A stretch of DNA of 64,000 nt, taken from assembly GCA_903837345.1 (NCBI GenBank), contig CAILUG010000009.1:1-64000 (forward strand), read 5' to 3'. This DNA comes from an uncultured Gammaproteobacteria bacterium (GTDB taxonomy: Bacteria > Pseudomonadota > Gammaproteobacteria > Pseudomonadales > Pseudohongiellaceae). A program made the translations under genes and the position numbers. Shown here one piece after another: positions 30,020-38,303 of the stretch (positions within the stretch are counted from its first letter, which is position 1; the number at the start of each line of letters is the position of its first letter). The notes under the pieces are model-generated. The model saw only the letters and a program-made list of their open reading frames with translations, searched no databases and was not told the DNA's origin.

Positions 30020-30655
30020 ATGGATCGCAATAAACTTAAATTGAGCCTGATGTTGCTGTTGGTCACTGTGCCCATCGGCTTGTCGACCCTGGTCTATCAC
30101 TTTTATGCAGGCAACAGTGGCTTCGGCACCACCAGCAAGGGCACGCTGGTGCAACCGGTCATCGATATTACCGAGTTGAAACTGCTCGATATTGAAGACA
30201 AGCCAGCCTACCTTGGCTTTGAAGAGCTGACTGCCGGAGTAAGCCCGGATAAATACAAGCCGCGTCCCTGGCAATTGCTGTATTTCGGCAGTGAAAGCTG
30301 TGATGCAGAGTGTCAGCAGCGTTTGTATTTTTTGCGGCAATTGCACGTCAGGCTTGGCAGCGATGCCAAACGGGTGCAGCGCGCCTACATTGTTACTTCT
30401 GCAGGCTCCGGGGTCGATGCCGCTACCAGCGCCTGGCTGACAGAACAGCAGGCTGACATGCGCGTCCTGCATGGCGAAGCTGTTATTGTTGCCAAAGTAT
30501 TGCAACGTACCTCTGCTGCCGATCCGCTGGCAGCGCATTACATTTACCTCATGGATCCGGTTGGGAATATCATGCTGTACTTCTCGCCGGACAACGACGC
30601 CGAAGCAATTCTGAAGGATCTCAAGAAATTGCTGGATTCAAGCAGTATAGGGTGA
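30020..30655 (+). CDS. Membrane-anchored thioredoxin-like protein, oxidase operon
   Basis: The 211-residue protein has one N-terminal span (LSLMLLLVTVPIGLSTLVYHF) and a periplasmic domain with WQLLYFGSESCDAECQQRL, which resembles the SCO/thioredoxin site but with cysteines spaced C-x3-C. YLMDPVGNIMLYFSPD near the end looks like the thioredoxin-fold strand that carries the metal histidine in SCO1; here no such histidine is seen. A similar gene lies between surf1 and ctaA in related bacteria. A role in copper or thiol handling for the oxidase is likely but inferred. Confidence 0.65.
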   Translation: MDRNKLKLSLMLLLVTVPIGLSTLVYHFYAGNSGFGTTSKGTLVQPVIDITELKLLDIEDKPAYLGFEELTAGVSPDKYKPRPWQLLYFGSESCDAECQQRLYFLRQLHVRLGSDAKRVQRAYIVTSAGSGVDAATSAWLTEQQADMRVLHGEAVIVAKVLQRTSAADPLAAHYIYLMDPVGNIMLYFSPDNDAEAILKDLKKLLDSSSIG

Positions 30656-30667
30656 GCACTGCCAACG

Positions 30668-31693
30668 ATGAAAAACACCAAACCTTCCTATTTGCTTGTG
30701 CATGTTGCTGTGCTGTTGGCATTCTGCGTGGTGGTGCTGGGTGCTTTTACCCGGCTGCAGGACGCGGGCCTCGGCTGCCCCGACTGGCCCACTTGTTACG
30801 GCCATGCGGTGTGGCCACAAACCAGCGAGCAGATCGCCGCTGCTGAAAAAGCATTTCCGGATGCTCCGTTTGAGCAGGCCAAGGCCTGGCCTGAAGTGGT
30901 GCACCGCTATTTCGCCGGCACCCTTGGCTTTCTGATCGTGCTGGTCGGCGCACTGGCGATCAAGAACCGCAGACTGAAGGATCAGCCCTTCAAATTGCCG
31001 CTGCTGCTGGTGGGCCTGGTAATTGCGCAAGGCTTGTTCGGAATGTGGACGGTCACCCTTAAATTGTGGCCGCAGGTGGTAACCGGCCATTTGCTTGGCG
31101 GCTTTGCCACGTTGGGTTTGCTGTGGCTGTTGCGGTTGCGTCTGATCAATGGCCCGTGGCCCGGCCCCAACATTCCAATGCGACACTGGCACGATCTCAA
31201 GCCGTTGGCGTTGATCGGTCTGTTGCTGGTGATTTGCCAGATCACGCTCGGTGGCTGGACCAGTACCAATTACGCAGCACTGGCTTGTCCCGACCTGCCC
31301 ACCTGTCAGGGTCACTGGTGGCCTCCCCTGATGGACTTCAGTACAGCCTTCAATTTTGCGCAGGAAATCGGCCCCAATTATCTGGGTGGCCAGCTTGATG
31401 GAGGTGCACGCCTGGCCATCCACATGACACACAGAATCGGCGCCGTGGTAGTCGCACTTTATCTGCTGTTTCTGGCTTCCCGCTTGCGTCGTCATGCCGG
31501 TGGCCGGGATTTGCGGCGTCAGGCCAATGTCATTGTGGGTTTGCTGGGATTGCAAGTTTGTCTGGGACTCAGCAATGTGCTGTGGTCCTTGCCGCTGCCA
31601 GTAGCCGTTGCCCATAATGCCTGTGGCGCCTTGCTGCTGCTGTCACTGATCAGCCTCAACTACCGACTGCACAAATGTACTGCCCCCTGGTAA
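30668..31693 (+). CDS. ctaA: Haem A synthase (COX15/CtaA)
   Basis: CtaA oxidises the methyl group of haem O to make haem A. The 341-residue protein has eight predicted spans in two four-helix repeats, each with paired histidines: VVHRYFAGTLGF with TGHLLGGFATL in the first half, and HMTHRIGAVVVAL with VAHNACGALLL in the second. The first periplasmic loop contains GLGCPDWPTCYG, typical of the family. It overlaps no neighbour but is only 12 bp after the thioredoxin-like gene. Confidence 0.95.
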   Translation: MKNTKPSYLLVHVAVLLAFCVVVLGAFTRLQDAGLGCPDWPTCYGHAVWPQTSEQIAAAEKAFPDAPFEQAKAWPEVVHRYFAGTLGFLIVLVGALAIKNRRLKDQPFKLPLLLVGLVIAQGLFGMWTVTLKLWPQVVTGHLLGGFATLGLLWLLRLRLINGPWPGPNIPMRHWHDLKPLALIGLLLVICQITLGGWTSTNYAALACPDLPTCQGHWWPPLMDFSTAFNFAQEIGPNYLGGQLDGGARLAIHMTHRIGAVVVALYLLFLASRLRRHAGGRDLRRQANVIVGLLGLQVCLGLSNVLWSLPLPVAVAHNACGALLLLSLISLNYRLHKCTAPW

Positions 31694-31696
31694 CCC

Positions 31697-32578
31697 ATGA
31701 CTGAAGCCGCTGTGATCAAGATAGCCACCTGGCGTGACTATTACGAAATGTGCAAACCGCGTGTGGTGATGATGATGATTCTCACCTCGCTGGTTGGCAT
31801 GTATCTGTCCGTGCCCGGCATGGTGCCGTGGTCGGTGCTGGTGTGGGGCAACATTGGCATTGCACTGGTGGCAAGTGCCGGCGCGGTGGTAAATCACCTG
31901 ATCGATCATCGTATCGACACCATCATGCAGCGCACACTGAAACGGCCCATCCCCCAAGGCAAGGTCAGCCCGATGCAGGCGCTGGTGTTTGCGTGCCTGA
32001 TTTGTGTGAGTGGCATGTCGATTCTGATGTTGCTGGTGAACCCGCTATGTGCCTGGCTGACGCTGGCGTCATTCGTGGGTTACGCAATCATTTACACCGG
32101 CTGGCTCAAACGTGCCACGCCGCAAAACATTGTGATTGGCGGGCTCTCCGGCGCAATGCCACCACTGCTGGGCTGGACCGCCGTCACCGGCAGCATAGAC
32201 CCGGGCGGACTGTTGCTGGTGCTGATCATCTTCGCGTGGACTCCACCGCACTTCTGGCCGTTGGCGATCCACCGCAAGGTTGATTACGCAAAGACCGACA
32301 TCCCGATGCTGCCAATCACCCATGGCGATGCGCTGACCAAACTGCACACCCTGCTCTATACCATCATCATGATAGTCGTGAGTGTGCTGCCTTACCTTAC
32401 CCGCATGAGCGGCATGTTTTACCTGTGTTCGGCATTGCTGCTGGGTGCCGGCTTTCTTTACCACTCCATCAACCTGCTGGTCACCAAACGCCCGCAGGCT
32501 GCCATGCAGACTTTCCGTTTTTCCATTTTCTATCTGATAGCGCTGTTCATAGTGCTGCTGATCGACCACTACTTGTAA
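31697..32578 (+). CDS. ctaB: Protohaem IX farnesyltransferase (haem O synthase)
   Basis: CtaB (COX10) adds the farnesyl tail to protohaem, the step before CtaA. The 293-residue protein is a UbiA-type prenyltransferase with about nine spans. It has the aspartate motif NHLIDHRIDTIMQRTLKRP near residue 65 and YTGWLKRATPQNIVIGGLSG later. It lies 3 bp after ctaA, so haem A synthesis is a single unit here. Confidence 0.96.
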   Translation: MTEAAVIKIATWRDYYEMCKPRVVMMMILTSLVGMYLSVPGMVPWSVLVWGNIGIALVASAGAVVNHLIDHRIDTIMQRTLKRPIPQGKVSPMQALVFACLICVSGMSILMLLVNPLCAWLTLASFVGYAIIYTGWLKRATPQNIVIGGLSGAMPPLLGWTAVTGSIDPGGLLLVLIIFAWTPPHFWPLAIHRKVDYAKTDIPMLPITHGDALTKLHTLLYTIIMIVVSVLPYLTRMSGMFYLCSALLLGAGFLYHSINLLVTKRPQAAMQTFRFSIFYLIALFIVLLIDHYL

Positions 32579-32589
32579 GCGCTGGTTTC

Positions 32590-33237
32590 ATGAACAAAGG
32601 TGTAGCCAATACCGTCATCGGGTTAGTGGCCTTCATGGCACTGTTGCTGGGCCTGTTGGTGCACAGGGTGCTGACACCGGCCACGATGACGCAACAGCAG
32701 CTCAGCGACAACGGCTTGTTTGTTTACGAGTTGCCACGCCGCATCACCGATTTCACGCTGATCGATCACAACAACCAGCCCTTCATGAAGGACAAACTCA
32801 AAGGCCGCTGGACCCTGATGTTCTTTGGCTACACCAGCTGCCCCGATGTGTGCCCCACCACGCTGGCCAGCATTCGCCAGTTCAGGCAATTGCTGAAAGA
32901 AGCCGATGCCAAGGCTGCTGCCAGAGTGCAGGTGGTGTTTGTTTCCGTGGATCCGATGCGCGACACGCCGGAAAAACTGGCAGCCTATGTGCATTATTTT
33001 GGCGAGGACTACATTGGCACCACCGGCGAGTACATCAACATCTTCAATCTGGCGCACCAGCTGAATATTGCGTTTGCCTATCTGCCGGCCAAGGAAGGCA
33101 ACTATGATGTTTCACACAGTGGCGAAATTGCGCTGATCAATCCGGAAGGTGATTTTCACGGCTTCTTCAAATCGCCGCCTGACCCGCAGAAGATGCTGCA
33201 AACGTTCCGGTCCATGCTGAAAGGCTGGCAGCACTAG
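32590..33237 (+). CDS. SCO1/SenC family copper chaperone
   Basis: SCO proteins deliver copper to CuA of subunit II. The 215-residue protein has an N-terminal span and a thioredoxin fold with the copper-binding motif GYTSCPDVCPTTL and the distal histidine in DVSHSGEIAL. The start is the ATG at 32590, 11 bp after ctaB; longer frames overlap ctaB. It is the last gene of the oxidase assembly run. Confidence 0.94.
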   Translation: MNKGVANTVIGLVAFMALLLGLLVHRVLTPATMTQQQLSDNGLFVYELPRRITDFTLIDHNNQPFMKDKLKGRWTLMFFGYTSCPDVCPTTLASIRQFRQLLKEADAKAAARVQVVFVSVDPMRDTPEKLAAYVHYFGEDYIGTTGEYINIFNLAHQLNIAFAYLPAKEGNYDVSHSGEIALINPEGDFHGFFKSPPDPQKMLQTFRSMLKGWQH

Positions 33238-33243
33238 TCCGCC

Positions 33244-33678
33244 CTATTCTATTTCCGCCAGTCTTACTCTTTTTTCATCCCGACGCTTTTCGACCAGAGT
33301 ACGCAATTGTTCACGTAATTCGCCGCCATTGATTACGGCGGGAATGCATGAAACCGGGGTGGTTGAATCGGAAGAAACTATCTCGATGTTGCCAAGCCCG
33401 AACAGCCGCAATAAAAACGGCTGGTCAAAGCGGGTATCTTTCACGCGGTAGAGTTCAAGTTCCTCCGTCTTCTTGTTGAGGACTCCGCTGTGGACTTTCA
33501 AGCGCTGCGAAGTAAGTTCATAGACCTGGCATCTGATAACCAGAAAGCGCCAAAACCCATAAGGGATTGCAACGACAGCTCCTACCACTGTCAATGAAAC
33601 CAGTCCGCAAACCACATAGGTGCCGAGATTGATAATCTGGGATGGGCGCCCAGTCCATACTTGAGCTTCTGGTGTCAT
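33244..33678 (-). CDS. PH-domain (bPH2) membrane protein
   Basis: From the ATG at 33678 the product has 144 residues: two membrane spans near the N-terminus (LGTYVVCGLVSLTVVGAVVA and YGFWRFLVI), then a bacterial PH-like domain (VYELTSQRLKVHSGVLNKKTEELELYRV is split across the motif). The end is rich in charged residues. Function unknown; such proteins are usually membrane-associated. It converges with the SCO1 gene. Confidence 0.75.
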   Translation of the reverse strand: MTPEAQVWTGRPSQIINLGTYVVCGLVSLTVVGAVVAIPYGFWRFLVIRCQVYELTSQRLKVHSGVLNKKTEELELYRVKDTRFDQPFLLRLFGLGNIEIVSSDSTTPVSCIPAVINGGELREQLRTLVEKRRDEKRVRLAEIE

Positions 33679-33728
33679 GCTGGATTCTCCCTTTGAAGTG
33701 TAAGCAACCTGGCCGCCAGGCGAGCCTG

Positions 33729-34481
33729 CTAGAATTTTACCAGCTCTATTGTGCAGAACAAGCCCAGCTGTCTGGAAAAAGGCGATAACAGCCATTCTAC
33801 TGCCTTTACCAAGCCATACATAAAGCCGGGCAACATGGCGCTCCTGGACACGCCACCACTGACAATATATGAGATTGGCGAATGGTATTTTATGGACTTT
33901 ATTTTCAGATGCGGATATTCGCGTTTGAATAATTCCAGGTCGCGCTCGAAATAAATATGGGGCAGGGCCTGGTTGCTGTTGGACAGCGGATTGCCAGGCT
34001 GTATTTCCCGTGCCCCGTTTTCGTCAAATGGTTCGGGATGAAAGCGCTTGTAGATGAAGCGTCCCAACAAGCTGTTGGCAGGCTCTGTCATTACTACCGC
34101 ACCACCACGCACCAGCGTACGTTGCGCTTCTTTCAGGAACAGGTGCGGATTCGGAATGTGATGAAAAACATTCAGCATCAGAATGCTGGCAAGTTCGTTA
34201 TCGGCAAACGGCAAAATTTCTGCGCTGAAAATCCGGTCCACATTCGGCAAATCGAGTATGTCGGAAGTAATTACCTCCGGGAATATTTCTTTGAGAAAAC
34301 CGCCACCGGAGCCCAGCTCAAGATATTTGCCGCCCTGGAGCTTTCTGGATTGCCCAATGAAGACGGCATACCAGTCACTGTAAAGTTTTTTCAGGAATGG
34401 TTTCCCGAGAATGATATCCCTGTGCGCAAGCGTTGTCCGCGGGTCATCCAGATCATAATGGGAGGGATATTTGTTAAACAT
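33729..34481 (-). CDS. Class I SAM-dependent methyltransferase
   Basis: The 250-residue protein carries the SAM-binding glycine loop YLELGSGGGFLKEIFP, an acidic second motif (VITSDILDL) and NVFHHIPNPHLFLKEA followed by LVRGGAVVMTEP. The substrate is not evident. I prefer the ATG at 34481; an in-frame TTG at 34496 lacks a ribosome site as well. It lies in a small accessory patch between the cox and znu genes and points the same way as the DUF2283 pair. Confidence 0.75.
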   Translation of the reverse strand: MFNKYPSHYDLDDPRTTLAHRDIILGKPFLKKLYSDWYAVFIGQSRKLQGGKYLELGSGGGFLKEIFPEVITSDILDLPNVDRIFSAEILPFADNELASILMLNVFHHIPNPHLFLKEAQRTLVRGGAVVMTEPANSLLGRFIYKRFHPEPFDENGAREIQPGNPLSNSNQALPHIYFERDLELFKREYPHLKIKSIKYHSPISYIVSGGVSRSAMLPGFMYGLVKAVEWLLSPFSRQLGLFCTIELVKF

Positions 34482-34502
34482 CTTGGTGACGAGCAAAGCT
34501 GA

Positions 34503-34700
34503 TCATGCTGCCATGCCTTCAACTACAAGGTGCCGGGTGTCTGTTCTCAGGCCGGCCTGCTCAAGTGTGATGGCGCAAACATTGCCAAAGCGATCGAGAT
34601 TGAGCACTGTATTCTCATCCAGATCGCGGGTCTCTGTGATGTCTTGTGCCCGGAACTCGATATAGAGAGTATCGGTATCCTGAAAGTACTGGATTTTCAT
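34503..34700 (-). CDS. DUF2283 protein
   Basis: The 65-residue product matches the DUF2283 pattern: YFQDTDTLYIEFR, then ETRDLDENTVLNLDRFGNV, then ITLEQAG. Its ATG overlaps the stop of the upstream small gene by 4 bp. These two gene types often occur as a pair in bacteria, in a layout like toxin-antitoxin modules, though no activity is established that I know of. Confidence 0.75.
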   Translation of the reverse strand: MKIQYFQDTDTLYIEFRAQDITETRDLDENTVLNLDRFGNVCAITLEQAGLRTDTRHLVVEGMAA

Positions 34701-34924
34701 GGTCTGAAACTCCGGTCAAAGAATGCATTGTGAATGGTTTCTCCATCTGGCAGCAAGACCACGCGCAGCCATTTGCGATCAACTCGTCCCCAGCGCCGGA
34801 TACGACAATCGGCCTGGGTAACTTGATGTTCTGGAGATTTGCAGACAGCAGTAATCCACTTATCCTTTATCCCTATGCGGTCTGGCCGCAGGCGCGGGGC
34901 TTGAAAGTATTCCGTTACTTTCAC
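34697..34924 (-). CDS. Small protein paired with DUF2283
   Basis: The 75-residue product has a basic middle (RIRRWGRVDRKWLRVVLL) and ends DGETIHNAFFDRSFRP, a C-terminal pattern I associate with small proteins encoded just before DUF2283 genes. It overlaps the DUF2283 gene by ATGA, so the two are translationally coupled. I cannot name a function. Confidence 0.6.
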   Translation of the reverse strand: MKVTEYFQAPRLRPDRIGIKDKWITAVCKSPEHQVTQADCRIRRWGRVDRKWLRVVLLPDGETIHNAFFDRSFRP

Positions 34925-34988
34925 AGGGGAAGTCCATTTCCAGCCGGTGTTTATCCTTCCTGGAGTCTAGTACTCAATCAGAAAATCT

Positions 34989-35013
34989 GCCGGTGAAAAA
35001 TTCAGACACCGGC
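34989..35013 (-). terminator. Hairpin after the second methyltransferase gene
   Basis: GCCGGTG and CACCGGC form a perfect 7-bp stem with an 11-base loop. It begins at the base next to the stop codon of the minus-strand gene; a short T-rich stretch follows on that strand. It is probably a terminator. Confidence 0.55.
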
Positions 35014-35640
35014 TTAACGGGTAGCACGATACAAAGCCCGTCCCCCTTTGATTAAAACATTTGAAACTTTATACCCCGCCGATTGCAGGCTTGCATGCTG
35101 TTCATCAAGGGTCATATAGAGCTGGTCATTTTGCATACCGTCTTCCCCACAGTAATGGTCACAAACGAGATAAACGCCGCGCTCTTGCAATAACCCCCGT
35201 ACTTGTTGGTGCAATGCGGTTGCATGGCGTTTATGGCGGAGCTCATGCACAGCCTGATTGGTAATTACCGCCTCAAATATCCCCAAATCATAAGCCCATC
35301 CCGGTTCTTTGAAGCTGCGTTCAACAAATGTGACTCGATTGAGCACATTCCCAAGGCGAAGACGGGCCAGCTCATGCATGGCCGAAGAGAAGTCGAGCAA
35401 AGTTATTTCGAGGTTTGGGATGTGGTCCAGAACCTGTCTGGCAAGAAAGCCGGGGCCCGAACCGAGCTCAAGCACCCGGATAGTTGGTTGAGTGATTAAG
35501 CTGAGCTCGTTGGCAAATGCTTCGAAGAATTCCTGGCGAAACGGACGCTGCATGGCGGTTCGTTCCCATGCCAGCGCATCGGGCATTGCACACAGATCAA
35601 TTGGACTGGGGATATCAACGGGAGTCATTGGTGCGCTCAT
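35014..35640 (-). CDS. Class I SAM-dependent methyltransferase
   Basis: The 208-residue protein has the SAM loop VLELGSGPGFLARQVLD, the acidic motif LEITLLDFSSAM and GIFEAVITNQAVHELRHK, a post-motif seen in small-molecule methyltransferases. The substrate is unknown. The start is the ATG at 35640; an in-frame TTG at 35652 has no better support. It lies 15 bp after znuB on the same strand, so it may be read from the znu transcript, although a link to zinc is not implied by its sequence. Confidence 0.72.
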   Translation of the reverse strand: MSAPMTPVDIPSPIDLCAMPDALAWERTAMQRPFRQEFFEAFANELSLITQPTIRVLELGSGPGFLARQVLDHIPNLEITLLDFSSAMHELARLRLGNVLNRVTFVERSFKEPGWAYDLGIFEAVITNQAVHELRHKRHATALHQQVRGLLQERGVYLVCDHYCGEDGMQNDQLYMTLDEQHASLQSAGYKVSNVLIKGGRALYRATR

Positions 35641-35655
35641 GGCTGTAAACAACAG

Positions 35656-36438
35656 CTACTGCTGTCTCTTCAGCATTGCACTGACGGCGAACAATAATGC
35701 AGCAACCACCACAATACTGGGCCCGGTCGGGGTGTCCAGAAACCATGAAGCGGTCAGTCCACCTACCACGGCAACGCAACCACTGAAGCTGGCACCGAAC
35801 GCCATCTGCTCGGGCGAGCGGGCAAACAGGCGGGCGGTGGCCGCCGGAATTATCAGCAAGGAAGTGATCAGCAAAACACCCACAATCTTCATCGCCACTG
35901 CCACTGCTACAGCGATGATCAGCATCAACATCACACGCAGTCGTGCGATGTTGAGCCCTTCCACCTGCGCCAGTTCTGGTTGCAGCGTGAATGACAACAA
36001 CGCATTCCAGTTGGCAACCAGAACCACCAGTACCAGCGCGCAACCGCCAAGCAGCCACAACAATTCACTGTTGGTAACTGTCAACAGATCACCAAACAGG
36101 TAAGCCTGCAAATCAATCTGGGTATTGGTAAAACTCAGGATCACCAAGCCGACCGCCAGCGAACTGTGCGCCAATATGCCGAGCAGCGTATCAGTGGCGA
36201 GCGATTTGCGGGTTTCCATCAACACCAGCAGCAGCGCCACCAGGCAGCAGATAAAGATGACAGTGAGCTGCATGTTGAGGTTCAGCAGCAAACCCAGTGC
36301 TATGCCGAGCAACGCCGAATGCGACAGCGTGTCGCCAAAATAGGCCATGCGCCGCCAGACGATGAAACAGCCCAGTGGGCCGGCCACCAGCGCCAGCAAC
36401 AGGCCGGCGGCCACGGCACGCAGCAGGAAGTCGGCCAT
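35656..36438 (-). CDS. znuB: Zinc ABC transporter permease
   Basis: ZnuB is the membrane channel of the high-affinity zinc importer. The 260-residue protein has about eight spans; RRMAYFGDTLSHSALLGIALG near residue 30 is the family signature. Its start overlaps the znuC stop by one base. It works with ZnuC (ATPase) and ZnuA (periplasmic binding protein, encoded divergently). Confidence 0.93.
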   Translation of the reverse strand: MADFLLRAVAAGLLLALVAGPLGCFIVWRRMAYFGDTLSHSALLGIALGLLLNLNMQLTVIFICCLVALLLVLMETRKSLATDTLLGILAHSSLAVGLVILSFTNTQIDLQAYLFGDLLTVTNSELLWLLGGCALVLVVLVANWNALLSFTLQPELAQVEGLNIARLRVMLMLIIAVAVAVAMKIVGVLLITSLLIIPAATARLFARSPEQMAFGASFSGCVAVVGGLTASWFLDTPTGPSIVVVAALLFAVSAMLKRQQ

Positions 36439-37316
36439 CAGCGGCCATCCTTGCTGCGCTGCTGCGGATTTGCCAGCAGGCTGGGGGCGTGGTCGTGCTG
36501 GCAGGAGTCATCATGCACATGTTCGGCAACAACCTCGCCGGCCAGCGTGTGCTCGTGATAATGATGATGCGTGTAAACCGCCATGGCCTGCGCACCCGCT
36601 TGCCCGAACATTTCGAGATAGGCAGGATCATTGCTGACCTGCTCCGGGTGGCCGTGGCAGCACACATGCTGGTTGAGACAGATCACTTCGTCGGTGGCCG
36701 ACATCACCAGATGCAGATCGTGCGACACCATCAGCACGCCGCAATTATGGGTATCACGCAATTGAGTGATCAGTGAATAAAGATCCGCCTGGCCTTTCAG
36801 GTCTACTCCCTGGGTGGGCTCATCCAGCACCAGCAGCTCAGGTTTGCCGAGCAGTGCCCGCGCCAACAACACCCGCTGGAATTCACCACCGGACAATGAT
36901 TGCAGGCGGCTATGGCGGACATGGGAGGCCCCCACTTCTGCCAGTGCTGTTGCCAGATCGGCGTGGGCCGCACGTGGAGCCAGTTGCAGAAAGCGTTCCA
37001 CGGTCAGCGGCAAGGTGTTTTCCACCTGCAGCTTTTGCGGCATGTAGCCAATCCGCAAACCGGGACTGCGAGTGACGGTGCCGCTGGTAGGCACCAGCAG
37101 GCCCAGCGCAATTTTCACCAGTGTGGTTTTGCCGGCACCATTGGGGCCGATCAGGGTGAGAATCTGGCCCTGCTTCAGATGCAGATTGACCTTGTTGAGG
37201 ATATGACGGTTACCGGCGTGATAATCCACCGCATGCAAATGCAACAGTGCCTGCGGAATACAGGTGGACGATGTTGCAGTTGCCGCAGAAACGGCTGTGG
37301 GTGTCGGAGTATTCAA
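36438..37316 (-). CDS. znuC: Zinc ABC transporter ATP-binding protein
   Basis: ZnuC powers zinc import. The 292-residue protein has Walker [10 protein letters not shown], the signature [15 protein letters not shown] and Walker [14 protein letters not shown]. The N-terminal 22 residues are a low-complexity extension. The C-terminus is rich in histidine (YTHHHYHEH and [11 protein letters not shown]), a common feature of zinc-transport ATPases that could bind zinc. It is divergent from znuA across a probable Zur operator. Confidence 0.93.
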   Translation of the reverse strand: MNTPTPTAVSAATATSSTCIPQALLHLHAVDYHAGNRHILNKVNLHLKQGQILTLIGPNGAGKTTLVKIALGLLVPTSGTVTRSPGLRIGYMPQKLQVENTLPLTVERFLQLAPRAAHADLATALAEVGASHVRHSRLQSLSGGEFQRVLLARALLGKPELLVLDEPTQGVDLKGQADLYSLITQLRDTHNCGVLMVSHDLHLVMSATDEVICLNQHVCCHGHPEQVSNDPAYLEMFGQAGAQAMAVYTHHHYHEHTLAGEVVAEHVHDDSCQHDHAPSLLANPQQRSKDGR

Positions 37317-37365
37317 GGGAAGATTTCAGTTCAAAGGCCAGAGGTTGGCCGGGCCTCACAATAGT

Positions 37366-37382
37366 GTGGTATATCATAGCAC
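37366..37382. promoter_or_regulatory. Probable Zur operator
   Basis: GTGGTATATCATAGCAC is an imperfect 17-bp palindrome with matching arms at 12 positions, in the 93-bp gap between the divergent znuC and znuA. Its form (TAT/ATA arms flanked by G and C) resembles Zur boxes of gammaproteobacteria. Zinc-dependent repression of both transcripts would be expected. No zur gene is in the window. Confidence 0.55.
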
Positions 37383-37409
37383 CGCATGTAATTTCCTGTG
37401 TTTCATCCG

Positions 37410-38303
37410 ATGAATTCCCGCACCATTTACGCCATCTCATTGCAACGTTCCATGCCATTGCTGGTGCTGTGGCTGTTGTGGACTGTGGCTGCAGAGGCGG
37501 CGACACCAAACGTGGTGGCCAGTATCAGACCGCTGCAATTATTGGCGGCCGCAATTACCGACGGGGTCAGCACTCCGCAACTGGTCATGGAGCCGGGACA
37601 AGACCCGCATCATTTGTCGCTGCGGCCGTCCGAGCGACAGCAGCTGCAGCAGGCGGATATCGTGTTGTGGGTTGGCCCCATCCTGGAACAGCCACTGGAA
37701 AAAGTGATTGCGGGGTTGCAAATTCCGGTGATCACTGCCCAGCTGGCCAGTGGCGTCACGCTGCTGCATAGCGGCACGGTCGCCGATCCGCATTTGTGGC
37801 TGGATACCCGCAATGCCCGCAGCATCGCCACTGCGTTGCTGCAAGTATTACAAAAACGCGATAGCGAGCATGCCTTGCGTTATCAGGCCAACATGACCCG
37901 ATTTGTCGCGCAGCTGGATGCGCTTGATACTGAAATTGATTTGATGCTGCAGCCGTTACAATCCCAACCATGGGCAGTCAACCATCAGGCCTTCGGTTAT
38001 TTCGCAGCGCAGCACAAGCTGCAGCAGGCATTCGCGCTGACAGACAGTACCAATAGCACGCCAGGGTTGCAGCGGTTACAAACGCTGCGGCAACAAATTG
38101 CAGCCCGTCATGTAAAGTGCCTGCTGACTGAACCCGGCGAAAACCATCAGCAACTCGATACGATGATAGACGGCAAAAAACTCAATATCGTAACTGCCGA
38201 TGTGCTGGGCACCACACTCATGCCAGCCGCAGATGCCTATGTGCAGTTGCTGCGGCAAGTAGCAATGGCAGTGAAGCACTGCATGGGAGACAACAATGAC
38301 TGA
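37410..38303 (+). CDS. znuA: Zinc ABC transporter substrate-binding protein
   Basis: ZnuA captures zinc in the periplasm. The 297-residue protein has a signal peptide ending near VAAEA. Zinc-ligand histidines lie in GQDPHHLSLRPS, ADPHLWLDTRN and VNHQAFGYFA. It lacks the long histidine-rich loop of some relatives. The start at 37410 (MNSRTIYAISLQRSM) is a best guess; 37398 is also in frame. The end overlaps polA by 8 bp. Confidence 0.92.
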   Translation: MNSRTIYAISLQRSMPLLVLWLLWTVAAEAATPNVVASIRPLQLLAAAITDGVSTPQLVMEPGQDPHHLSLRPSERQQLQQADIVLWVGPILEQPLEKVIAGLQIPVITAQLASGVTLLHSGTVADPHLWLDTRNARSIATALLQVLQKRDSEHALRYQANMTRFVAQLDALDTEIDLMLQPLQSQPWAVNHQAFGYFAAQHKLQQAFALTDSTNSTPGLQRLQTLRQQIAARHVKCLLTEPGENHQQLDTMIDGKKLNIVTADVLGTTLMPAADAYVQLLRQVAMAVKHCMGDNND

